Assembly: GCA_016866895.1 (NCBI GenBank)
Contig: VGKX01000050.1
Location: forward strand, 1-7,120
Origin: Candidatus Parvarchaeota archaeon
Lineage (GTDB): Archaea; Micrarchaeota; Micrarchaeia; Anstonellales; VGKX01
DNA length: 7,120 nucleotides
Reading direction: 5' to 3'
Shown: piece by piece, positions 1 to 4,556 of the stretch
Position numbering within the stretch: the stretch's first letter is position 1
Layout: each line of letters opens with the position of its first letter
Notes under the pieces: model-generated
The model's database searches: none
Told to the model about the DNA's origin: nothing
Seen by the model: the letters and a program-made list of their open reading frames with translations, nothing else
Made by a program: the position numbers and the translations under genes

Positions 1-565
1 TGTCATCAGAGGTCTCAAGCATTTTTTTAATGCCGCCTATCCTGTAATAAACGCTCTTTCGCACTGCAAGGGATTCGCCATTTGCAAAATACAGCCCAAT
101 TTTTGAGAATCCGACGCCTATTGGGTAAATTATATACTCGCAGAAAATCTTTTCAGTAAGGCTTTTTTCCTTCATGCGGACCTTTCCAATCACGCCGCTT
201 ATTTTTTTGTCGGAAAAAGGCCTTATCATATCGGAAAGCCAGTCAGGATAATAATAATTGTCAGCTGTTGCAAACACGAGTATCTCGCCATTTGCGGCAC
301 TTGCCCCAACAACCCTGCCTTCGGCAATTGTGGTTTTTGGGCAAAGCACCACCCTTGCCCCCCTCTGCCTTGCAATTTTTGCAGTTCCATCAGTGCTTTT
401 TGCATCGGAGACTATTACCTCAAAGCCAAAACCCGGCCTTTGCGCCATTATCGAGTCAAGCGTGCTTCCAAGGTATTTTTCCTCCATGAATGTTGGTATT
501 ATCACACTTGCTTTTGGCTGCCTTGCTTTGCCTGCAACTCCCCATCCTGCATTCCTTTTTGCCAT
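1..565 (-). CDS. Family 2 glycosyltransferase, N-terminal part (cut by left edge)
   Basis: The minus-strand frame is open from the ATG at 565 to the window edge, giving 188 residues with no stop. It reads as a GT-A fold glycosyltransferase of family 2. An N-terminal VIIPTFMEEKYLGSTLDSI block (about residues 21-39) is followed by SDAKSTDGT (53-61), which holds the nucleotide-binding Asp54. ATADNYYYPDW (99-109) sits where the DXD metal motif belongs, with Asp102 retained. NGESLAVRKSVYYRIGG (162-178) is the typical acceptor-side block, and ETSDD at the edge resembles the catalytic-base motif. Such enzymes transfer a sugar from a nucleotide- or lipid-linked donor during glycan or lipid glycosylation; donor and acceptor cannot be told here. 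The start lacks a strong Shine-Dalgarno sequence, but an AT-rich box lies 21-29 nt upstream, so a leaderless or very short-leader mRNA is possible. The C-terminus, and any membrane helices there, are outside the window. Confidence 0.9.
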   Translation of the reverse strand, partial: MAKRNAGWGVAGKARQPKASVIIPTFMEEKYLGSTLDSIMAQRPGFGFEVIVSDAKSTDGTAKIARQRGARVVLCPKTTIAEGRVVGASAANGEILVFATADNYYYPDWLSDMIRPFSDKKISGVIGKVRMKEKSLTEKIFCEYIIYPIGVGFSKIGLYFANGESLAVRKSVYYRIGGIKKMLETSDD

Positions 566-585
566 GCCCTAGTTTGTGCGCAAGG

Positions 586-594
586 AATTAATAT
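586..594. promoter_or_regulatory. Near-palindromic AT-rich box in divergent intergenic region, candidate TATA element
   Basis: AATTAATAT lies in the 114 bp between the divergent glycosyltransferase (ATG at 565) and the small-protein operon (ATG at 680). On the minus strand it sits 21-29 nt before the glycosyltransferase ATG, the usual archaeal TATA-to-start distance for a leaderless transcript. Because the core is near-palindromic it could also fire rightward, with a start near 615-620. No biochemical evidence is available, and the box is short enough to be chance. Confidence 0.35.
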
Positions 595-667
595 CTATGG
601 CAGCCTAAAACCACTAACAAATCATGGCAAACAGCCCCTATGCACTAATGACTGTTTGTCTAAAACA

Positions 668-674
668 AAGGTGA
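668..674 (+). promoter_or_regulatory. Shine-Dalgarno sequence that fixes the start at 680
   Basis: AAGGTGA, followed by a 5-nt spacer and ATG, closely matches the complement of the 16S rRNA 3' end (GGAGGTGATC). The reading frame is open much further upstream, to 440. That upstream part is cysteine- and aromatic-rich, is antisense to the glycosyltransferase gene, and has no ribosome site, so this element selects the 50-residue product. Confidence 0.75.
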
Positions 675-679
675 ATCAT

Positions 680-832
680 ATGGCAGTTGAATTTGGTGAA
701 TACAAAGGACATAAGCTAATCAAGCTGAAAAGGGATGAAAATGACGCAATGCCGTTTAGCTTTGGAAAAAGCAAGGCAAGGCTTATAGTAGAAAATTTTG
801 AGGAAATTAAAAAGTTTGCAGAGGAGCAGTAG
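680..832 (+). CDS. Small conserved-type protein of unknown function, 50 aa
   Basis: The protein is 50 residues, starting MAVEFGEYKGHK. It has a short basic and hydrophobic segment (YKGHKLIKLKRDEND), an aromatic centre (PFSFGKSKARLIVEN) and a predicted C-terminal helix (FEEIKKFAEEQ). The pattern of a YKG strand, an acidic stretch, then P-F-x-FG and a helix looks like a family of tiny uncharacterised prokaryotic proteins I believe I have seen, but I cannot name it and assign no function. There is no signal peptide and no cysteine, so it should be cytosolic. It is real rather than a chance frame because it has a strong ribosome-binding site, protein-like composition, and a stop codon directly abutting the next gene's ATG. 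The next gene's Shine-Dalgarno GAGGAG is embedded in its last codons (821-826), which implies translational coupling. It is the first gene of a three-gene unit ending in msrA. Confidence 0.8.
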   Translation: MAVEFGEYKGHKLIKLKRDENDAMPFSFGKSKARLIVENFEEIKKFAEEQ

Positions 833-1204
833 ATGGGTGCAGGGGGCAGCATAACAAGAATCCGGGCACTCTTGCCAGTGATGGCAATTCTTATTGCATT
901 GCTTATGCCTGGTTGCGCAGTCAGGGAAATCCCACCTGCCTTTAACTCCGGCATTTCAGGCAATCAAACAGGCATCAATGAACCAGTGTTTCGTAATGTT
1001 TCACCTGGCAATCGGCTTGGGGGAGGTACGGCAGACTCTGGTTTAAATCAAATCTGCTCATCCGATTCTGACTGCACCTTATTCATTTGTTCAGGCTGCT
1101 ACAACAAAGAATGGGCCAGAACTGCGCCGCCTGATTTGGCTTGTGTCAGATACTCTGGTTATGCCTGCAGATGCATTGGGGGCAAATGCATCGAAACAAA
1201 GTGA
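833..1204 (+). CDS. Putative lipoprotein with an eight-cysteine C-terminal domain
   Basis: The protein is 123 residues. A basic N-terminus (R9, R11) precedes a hydrophobic stretch (about 12-26) ending in a lipobox-like M-P-G-C, with Cys28 as the probable lipidation site. A low-complexity linker rich in Asn, Gly and Ser (29-72) leads to a compact domain with eight cysteines: C75, C81, C86, C89, C104, C112, C114 and C119. The spacing C-x5-C-x4-C-x2-C-x14-C-x7-C-x-C-x4-C, with a CSSDSDC opening, looks like a secreted disulfide-stabilised domain of four bridges; a metal site at C86/C89 is an alternative. I do not recognise a named family. The ATG follows the previous stop with no gap and is served by GAGGAG six nucleotides upstream. 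The msrA frame begins 4 nt after its stop. It is probably anchored on the outer face of the membrane. Its function is unknown; its link to msrA hints at thiol or oxidative-stress chemistry. Confidence 0.75.
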   Translation: MGAGGSITRIRALLPVMAILIALLMPGCAVREIPPAFNSGISGNQTGINEPVFRNVSPGNRLGGGTADSGLNQICSSDSDCTLFICSGCYNKEWARTAPPDLACVRYSGYACRCIGGKCIETK

Positions 1205-1208
1205 TTGA

Positions 1209-1718
1209 TTGGCAGGAAAACCGGCAATTTCGTCAAAGCCAAAATCCGAGCTTGCAACCTTTGCCGCAGGCTGCTTTTGGGGCGTCGAGGAAACCTTTAG
1301 ACAGTTGACAGGAGTGCTTTCAACATATGTTGGCTATACTGGAGGAAACTTTGAAAATCCGACCTACAAGGATGTCTGCACTGACAAAACTGGCCATGTC
1401 GAAGCTGTGCAAATCGAGTTTGACCCAAAGCTTGTAACCTTTGAAAAGCTGCTTGATATTTTTTGGTCAAGCCACAACCCGACAACCCCAAACCAACAAG
1501 GTCCTGATTACGGTTCGCAGTACAGGTCTGCCATATTCTTCCATTCCAAAAAGCAACAGCAATCAGCACTCAAATCAATGAACGGGCTTGAGCGATCTGG
1601 AAAGTGGGAAGGGCGAAAGATTGTCACCCAAATTGTCCCTGCATCAAAATTTTTCAAGGCAGAAGAGCACCATCAAAAATACTTGATGAAAAAGGGGCTC
1701 TCAAGCTGCCATTTTTGA
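1209..1718 (+). CDS. msrA: Peptide methionine sulfoxide reductase MsrA
   Basis: This 169-residue protein reduces methionine-(S)-sulfoxide in free methionine or damaged proteins. The signature GCFWGVE is at 21-27, with nucleophile Cys22. GHVEAVQI carries the conserved Glu65. The substrate-pocket block PDYGSQYRS (99-107) contains Asp100 and Tyr105, and FKAEEHHQKY (149-158) is the usual C-terminal block. Cys167, in the SSCHF tail, is a likely resolving cysteine, and Cys57 is an extra one. Length is normal for the family and there is no signal peptide, so it should act in the cytoplasm, recharged by thioredoxin. The frame opens at TTG 1209, directly after an in-frame TGA, and no ATG or GTG occurs before the conserved core, so a TTG start is the only reasonable choice. 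The 4-nt gap after the lipoprotein stop suggests translational coupling. No MsrB partner is visible in the window. Confidence 0.96.
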   Translation: MAGKPAISSKPKSELATFAAGCFWGVEETFRQLTGVLSTYVGYTGGNFENPTYKDVCTDKTGHVEAVQIEFDPKLVTFEKLLDIFWSSHNPTTPNQQGPDYGSQYRSAIFFHSKKQQQSALKSMNGLERSGKWEGRKIVTQIVPASKFFKAEEHHQKYLMKKGLSSCHF

Positions 1719-1779
1719 AGAGTAAACCAAATCAATTCAGACAATCGTAAGCGGTCTGCAAGTTGCGTGTAATAACTCT

Positions 1780-1787
1780 CTTAAATC
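1780..1787 (+). promoter_or_regulatory. Candidate archaeal TATA box for the CuA lipoprotein gene
   Basis: CTTAAATC lies in the 114-nt gap between msrA and the cupredoxin start. Transcription would begin about 25 nt downstream, near 1808. That is after the in-frame ATG at 1803 but leaves about 25 nt of leader, including GGGGTG, before the ATG at 1833. The element therefore agrees with the downstream start. The match is partial and untested. Confidence 0.4.
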
Positions 1788-1821
1788 TACCCAATCTTAT
1801 CCATGGGCATTGATAACTTGC

Positions 1822-1827
1822 GGGGTG
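1822..1827 (+). promoter_or_regulatory. Shine-Dalgarno sequence selecting the start at 1833
   Basis: GGGGTG is placed 5 nt before the ATG at 1833. The earlier in-frame ATG at 1803 has no such element and would put ten polar residues in front of the signal peptide. Both facts favour 1833. Confidence 0.65.
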
Positions 1828-1832
1828 TAGAA

Positions 1833-2291
1833 ATGAAAAGAATATTGTTGCTGGTTGGAATGCTTGCGCTTCTGGTGCTTGGCTGCACTGGAAATGACGG
1901 AACAGGGCAAAACGCCAACAAAATCGGAGATGGGGGTTCGCAGGTCACCTTGCCGCCATCCCCGCCCCCTTCTGCCCCCCAGACTGTGCCCGGTTCGGAT
2001 GCATCTGATATGGGAGTTGTAAAAGAATTCACCCTTGAGGCAAGCAACTGGAAGTTTGAACCTGAAACTATCGTTGTAAATCAGGGTGACAGGGTGAAAA
2101 TAACCCTTATGAACAAGGACGTGTCGCATGGCATTGGCATCCGCGAGTTTGACTTCAGCCTCAAAGCAGAAGCCGGGCGGAGCGCAACAGGTGAATTTGT
2201 GGCAAGCAAAAAAGGCACATATGACTTCTTCTGCAATGTGTTTTGCGGCGACGGGCATCGTGAGATGAAAGGCAGGCTTGTTGTAAACTAG
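1833..2291 (+). CDS. Lipoprotein with a CuA-type cupredoxin domain (COX2-like), no oxidase partner nearby
   Basis: From the ATG at 1833 the product is 152 residues. A signal sequence (K2 R3, then a leucine-rich stretch) ends in lipobox V-L-G-C with Cys18. A Gly/Asn-rich and then proline-rich linker (about 19-55, PPSPPPSAP) leads to a cupredoxin domain (about 63-152). The CuA ligand set is complete: His99 in DVSHGIGI, then CNVFCGDGHREM with Cys134, Cys138, His142 and Met145, in the C-x3-C-x3-H-x2-M spacing of cytochrome oxidase subunit II and nitrous oxide reductase. The residue between the cysteines whose carbonyl binds copper is Val here, where COX2 usually has Glu. There is no COX2 transmembrane hairpin; the lipid anchor replaces it. 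By family knowledge the domain should bind a dinuclear copper centre and transfer electrons outside the membrane. The partner is unknown, and copper sequestration is an alternative role. It is probably monocistronic, with a U-rich terminator downstream. Confidence 0.9.
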   Translation: MKRILLLVGMLALLVLGCTGNDGTGQNANKIGDGGSQVTLPPSPPPSAPQTVPGSDASDMGVVKEFTLEASNWKFEPETIVVNQGDRVKITLMNKDVSHGIGIREFDFSLKAEAGRSATGEFVASKKGTYDFFCNVFCGDGHREMKGRLVVN

Positions 2292-2323
2292 GGGTATATC
2301 AAATACTACATGAAAGCCTTCAA

Positions 2324-2361
2324 TCTTTTTTCCTTTCCCTATCTTTTTTTCAGATTTTTTT
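2324..2361 (+). terminator. U-rich terminator region after the CuA lipoprotein gene
   Basis: Plus-strand T-tracts follow the cupredoxin stop: T6 at 2326-2331, then T7 at 2344-2350 and T7 at 2355-2361. Archaeal RNA polymerase terminates at such U-tracts without needing a hairpin. The last two tracts double as Lys/Arg codons at the 3' end of the convergent MscS gene. No equivalent T-tract is seen downstream of that gene on the minus strand. Confidence 0.55.
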
Positions 2362-3355
2362 CAAGCTGAACCTGTCCAAGCCTTTCAATGATAACTCTGC
2401 TAATTCTATCTGTTATTTTTCCTAAATCAGCCATGTCCTTTATTTGGAAATTGATTGAACCTTCATACCAGCCAGGCGCCTTCACCTTTGTCACTCCTGC
2501 CTCCAAGCCATTAACGCTTTCAATCAACTCCAAGTCTGCCTTCGAAAGACGCCTTTTAATAAACTCCAGCAAGTCAGCAGGCCCAACTCCAATTGGTGCC
2601 TCAAAAGCTATGGATGCCTTTGCAATGGTTTTTGTTGCCCCAACCCGAGTCACCCTCATCTTTGCAAATTCAGAGTTTGATATTATTATCGCATTTCCAG
2701 CCAGGTCAAGAAGCCTGCTTGAGCGCATGCCAATCTTTCTCAAGCGGGCGATTTCACCGGAAGGCAACCTCAAGTAATCCCCATAATGGTACTGCCTGTC
2801 TAGCTGGAGTGCTAACCCGGCAAAAATGTTTGCAAGGCTTTCCTGGGATGCAAGCCCAATGACAATGCCAATGACGCTTGTGAATGTGAGAATCCCGGTT
2901 ATGTCAAATCCAATTTCACCCAATCCAATTATTCCGCCTGCAAGAATAACCACAAGCTGCGTTGTCTTTTGCAGCAATGGCAGCAATGACAAGTCAATTT
3001 TCACACTTGAAATCGAGTGCCCTTCTTCATAATACCAGTTGAAAAATGCCTTGGCAGTCCTAAAGCCAAGAAATGTCGCAAGAATTGTGATCGCAAAAGT
3101 CGTGTACCTTTCCACAAGCGCTATTGAGGATTCAAAAAACGGTATGGCGTGTATGGCCAAATAGAATATGAAAAGAAAGAAGAACGATTCAACTGGCTCT
3201 CTTACTGCCTCAAGCAGCCTGTCATCAAGCGTTGTCTTGGTTTTTGACACAAGCCTTGACACTGCCCATAAAAACAAGGGGGACAGAGCCTTGCCTGCGA
3301 CAACTGACACGCCAATCAAGGCTACAAGGTAGCCGTAATAAACCAACTCTTGCAC
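2339..3355 (-). CDS. MscS-family mechanosensitive ion channel
   Basis: The protein is 338 residues with about five hydrophobic segments (about 5-30, 57-75, 83-104, 130-148 and 153-183). The last is the pore helix, with small-residue packing (GIVIGLASQESLANIFAGLAL) as in the MscS TM3 region. It is followed by the beta-domain start (Q-Y-H-Y-GDYLRLPSGEIARLRKIGMRSSRL) and the hallmark NAIIISNSEF (221-230). The remainder is the mixed alpha/beta cytoplasmic vestibule, ending in a basic tail. Channels of this family open under membrane tension to release solutes during osmotic downshift; some have other gating roles. The start is GTG at 3355, with AGGTG six nucleotides upstream; no ATG start is competitive. 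It lies 39 nt downstream of the ferredoxin gene on the same strand, so the two are probably co-transcribed. The larger N-terminal part, compared with the three-helix E. coli MscS, is common in the superfamily. Confidence 0.93.
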   Translation of the reverse strand: MQELVYYGYLVALIGVSVVAGKALSPLFLWAVSRLVSKTKTTLDDRLLEAVREPVESFFFLFIFYLAIHAIPFFESSIALVERYTTFAITILATFLGFRTAKAFFNWYYEEGHSISSVKIDLSLLPLLQKTTQLVVILAGGIIGLGEIGFDITGILTFTSVIGIVIGLASQESLANIFAGLALQLDRQYHYGDYLRLPSGEIARLRKIGMRSSRLLDLAGNAIIISNSEFAKMRVTRVGATKTIAKASIAFEAPIGVGPADLLEFIKRRLSKADLELIESVNGLEAGVTKVKAPGWYEGSINFQIKDMADLGKITDRISRVIIERLGQVQLEKNLKKR

Positions 3356-3361
3356 TCAACA

Positions 3362-3366
3362 CACCT
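3362..3366 (-). promoter_or_regulatory. Shine-Dalgarno sequence supporting the GTG start of the MscS gene
   Basis: On the minus strand, AGGTG is followed by a 6-nt spacer and GTG at 3355. It lies in the 39-nt gap after the ferredoxin stop and is the reason for accepting a non-ATG start. Confidence 0.65.
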
Positions 3367-3394
3367 ATGCTGCCGCGGCTTTCCCATCCGAATC

Positions 3395-3685
3395 TCAATA
3401 CTCAATGCTTTCAAGCACCACTTTTCCTTCCTTGACGACTTTTAGCTGGCAGCCAAGCCTCTGGTTTTCCTTTGCGCTTGCACCTTCAAGTGTCATCTGC
3501 TCGTTTGCCTCCTTTTCGCCAAGAATTTCAGAGCCCTCAAGCACGTTGCACAGGCACGTGGTGCAAACGCCTGACCTGCATGAAAATGGGAAAGGAATGT
3601 TTTCCTTGTCGCAAATGTCTGCAACGTTGGAGCCAACCGCAACTTCCACTTCCTTGTTCTGGTTCTTGAAAACTATCTTTGCCAT
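3395..3685 (-). CDS. Plant-type [2Fe-2S] ferredoxin
   Basis: The protein is 96 residues, a complete single-domain ferredoxin. Cluster ligands are Cys36, Cys41 and Cys44 in FSCRSGVCTTC, and Cys79 in RLGCQLKV. This is the C-x4-C-x2-C...C arrangement of the beta-grasp [2Fe-2S] family. The N-terminal half (KIVFKNQNKEVEVAVGSNVADIC) and the C-terminal strand (GKVVLESIEY) fit the fold. Cys25 and Cys46 are extra, non-ligand cysteines. There is no signal peptide, so it should be a cytosolic one-electron carrier; donor and acceptor enzymes are not in the window. The ATG at 3685 has a strong Shine-Dalgarno GAGGTG eight nucleotides upstream (3694-3699). It is the first gene of a probable two-gene unit with the MscS channel, an unusual pairing. 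Archaea more often rely on [4Fe-4S] ferredoxins, so a bacterial-type origin is possible but not demonstrated. Confidence 0.95.
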   Translation of the reverse strand: MAKIVFKNQNKEVEVAVGSNVADICDKENIPFPFSCRSGVCTTCLCNVLEGSEILGEKEANEQMTLEGASAKENQRLGCQLKVVKEGKVVLESIEY

Positions 3686-3781
3686 ATGGATTACACCTCA
3701 AAACTATGATTATCCAGAATCTATGCACTCAAACAAGCTCTTTGAATACAATCTCTGCACTTGTGATAAATGCGGTGGAGC

Positions 3782-3791
3782 ATATTATAAG
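3782..3791 (-). promoter_or_regulatory. Candidate TATA box and BRE for the ferredoxin-MscS operon
   Basis: The minus strand reads GCAAAAGACTTATAATATGC: a purine-rich BRE-like segment followed by CTTATAATAT, a good archaeal TATA match. Transcription would start near 3757-3760, leaving a leader of roughly 75 nt before the ferredoxin ATG. A second, weaker box (GCATTTATC on the minus strand, about 3767-3775) would give a shorter leader. The leader is long for an archaeal mRNA, but no internal hairpin stands out. Confidence 0.45.
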
Positions 3792-3939
3792 TCTTTTGCC
3801 AAGGCATGTTTGTAAAGCATCGCCAATCCACGGCAGTAGAAAATTGTTAAGGCAGTTGAGAATTATCAAAGCAAACCTGCTTGAAAACAAATAGCCACTA
3901 CGCGTGAGTCCTGCAAACTTCCAGCCCTGTCAAATATAG

Positions 3940-3964
3940 AAAAAATGAGGGGTGCCAAGGCCCC
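3940..3964 (-). terminator. Hairpin and T-tract terminator after the DoxX gene
   Basis: Read on the minus strand, GGGG, an 8-nt loop (CCTTGGCA) and CCCC are followed by TCATTTTTT, ending in six T. It lies about 48 nt downstream of the DoxX stop and well before the ferredoxin promoter, where a terminator is expected. The stem is only 4 bp, so the T-tract may be the functional part. Confidence 0.5.
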
Positions 3965-4011
3965 AAGGATGCCTGTTGCTTTTTGGCCTTTCCCCCAAAT
4001 TTCCTGTCAAC

Positions 4012-4428
4012 CTATTTTTTCATCATTGCCTCAAGGCTGTGTTTTCCAGGGCCTGAAAATGTCAAGGCAAGGGAGGCAAACAGGTATGCAAGGTCAATTT
4101 CCATGCCAATCAGCCCAAATGGAAGCCCCTTTGCCAATGCCCCAGAAAGCTTTACTGTAAATATGGCCACAACCATGACAAATGCCAAAAGCGGGCCTGC
4201 AAACCTTGTCCCGATGCCAAGTATCATGGCAAGGCTCCCAAATGTTTCAACTGCCGCCACAACAAGGGCCATGATGTCTGGCGCCGGTATGCCGACTTTT
4301 CCAAAAAAGCCAGCAGTTGCCCCAAGGTCCATGAACTTTTGCACCCCGTGCAGCATGAAAGCCACAAATACCAAGCGCAGCAGCAAAAGCGCCAAATCCA
4401 AATTTTCGGTTTTTTCTCCCCGTTGCAT
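4012..4428 (-). CDS. DoxX-family membrane protein
   Basis: The protein is 138 residues with four predicted transmembrane helices (about 11-30, 51-71, 77-94 and 112-126), the length and topology of the DoxX/DoxD superfamily. Family-like features are the first helix LLLLRLVFVAFMLHGVQKF with the H-G-x-x-K turn (His27, Lys31), Glu61 opening helix 2 in ETFGSLAMILGIGTR, and Glu110 in GMEIDLAY. Known members include the small subunit of thiosulfate:quinone oxidoreductase in Acidianus and the mycobacterial DoxX that couples superoxide dismutase to thiol homeostasis. Most are uncharacterised, so the substrate here is not assignable. The start is ATG at 4428, with GGTG seven nucleotides upstream. It appears to be transcribed alone, between its own promoter-like T-rich stretch near 4488-4499 and the downstream terminator. 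No rhodanese or DoxA-type partner is adjacent. Confidence 0.88.
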   Translation of the reverse strand: MQRGEKTENLDLALLLLRLVFVAFMLHGVQKFMDLGATAGFFGKVGIPAPDIMALVVAAVETFGSLAMILGIGTRFAGPLLAFVMVVAIFTVKLSGALAKGLPFGLIGMEIDLAYLFASLALTFSGPGKHSLEAMMKK

Positions 4429-4487
4429 TCCAATACACCACTCTAATTTATCGCAATATTGGCTTGTCCTTGAAAATCCAATTCAAG

Positions 4488-4499
4488 AATAAATAAAAG
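4488..4499 (-). promoter_or_regulatory. T/A-rich box upstream of the DoxX gene (promoter and/or terminator)
   Basis: The minus strand reads CTTTTATTTATT, about 60-71 nt before the DoxX ATG. It resembles an archaeal TATA box, giving a start near 4465 and a leader of roughly 40 nt. It is also the first T-rich stretch after the upstream surface-protein gene, so it could help end that transcript. Confidence 0.35.
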
Positions 4500-4532
4500 C
4501 AATTAACCTAATCATTTTGGTTTTGCCACCCT

Positions 4533-4556
4533 GGGCTTCAGCTTCCCTTAAAGCCC
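4533..4556 (-). terminator. Inverted repeat overlapping the stop codon of the surface-protein gene
   Basis: GGGCTT (4533-4538) and AAGCCC (4551-4556) form a perfect 6-bp stem around a 12-nt loop that contains the TAA stop. It is not followed immediately by a T-tract, so a role in termination or mRNA 3'-end protection is tentative. Confidence 0.3.

Larger units (their letters stand above)
3686..4011. other. 326-nt intergenic region between the DoxX and ferredoxin genes
   Basis: No credible gene is seen on either strand. It contains, from right to left, a hairpin plus T-tract after the DoxX gene (3940-3964), about 150 nt of unremarkable sequence, a strong TATA-like box (3782-3791), and the ferredoxin 5' leader with its ribosome site (3694-3699). 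Short frames exist but lack ribosome sites and protein-like composition. I checked for a tRNA cloverleaf by eye and found none. Confidence 0.6.

Noticed and set aside
258..572. Plus-strand 104-codon frame opposite the glycosyltransferase
   Set aside because: The minus-strand reading shows full glycosyltransferase family 2 motifs; the plus frame is an antisense shadow.
440..679. N-terminal 80-codon extension of the 50-residue small protein
   Set aside because: It is antisense to the glycosyltransferase start region, has an unlikely Cys/His/aromatic-rich composition and no ribosome site, whereas AAGGTGA at 668-674 marks the internal ATG at 680.
1803..1832. Upstream ATG for the CuA lipoprotein
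   Set aside because: It lacks a ribosome site, would add polar residues before the signal peptide, and lies before the transcript start predicted from the TATA-like box at 1780-1787.
3723..3815. Possible 30-aa zinc-ribbon-like peptide (contains CTCDKCGGAYY)
   Set aside because: The CxCxxCGG pattern is eye-catching, but the frame has no Shine-Dalgarno sequence, is very short, and overlaps the candidate ferredoxin promoter on the other strand. Chance is more likely.
3816..3930. tRNA or structured RNA in the DoxX-ferredoxin gap
   Set aside because: No cloverleaf arms, T-loop GTTCRA motif or convincing long stem was found by eye on either strand.
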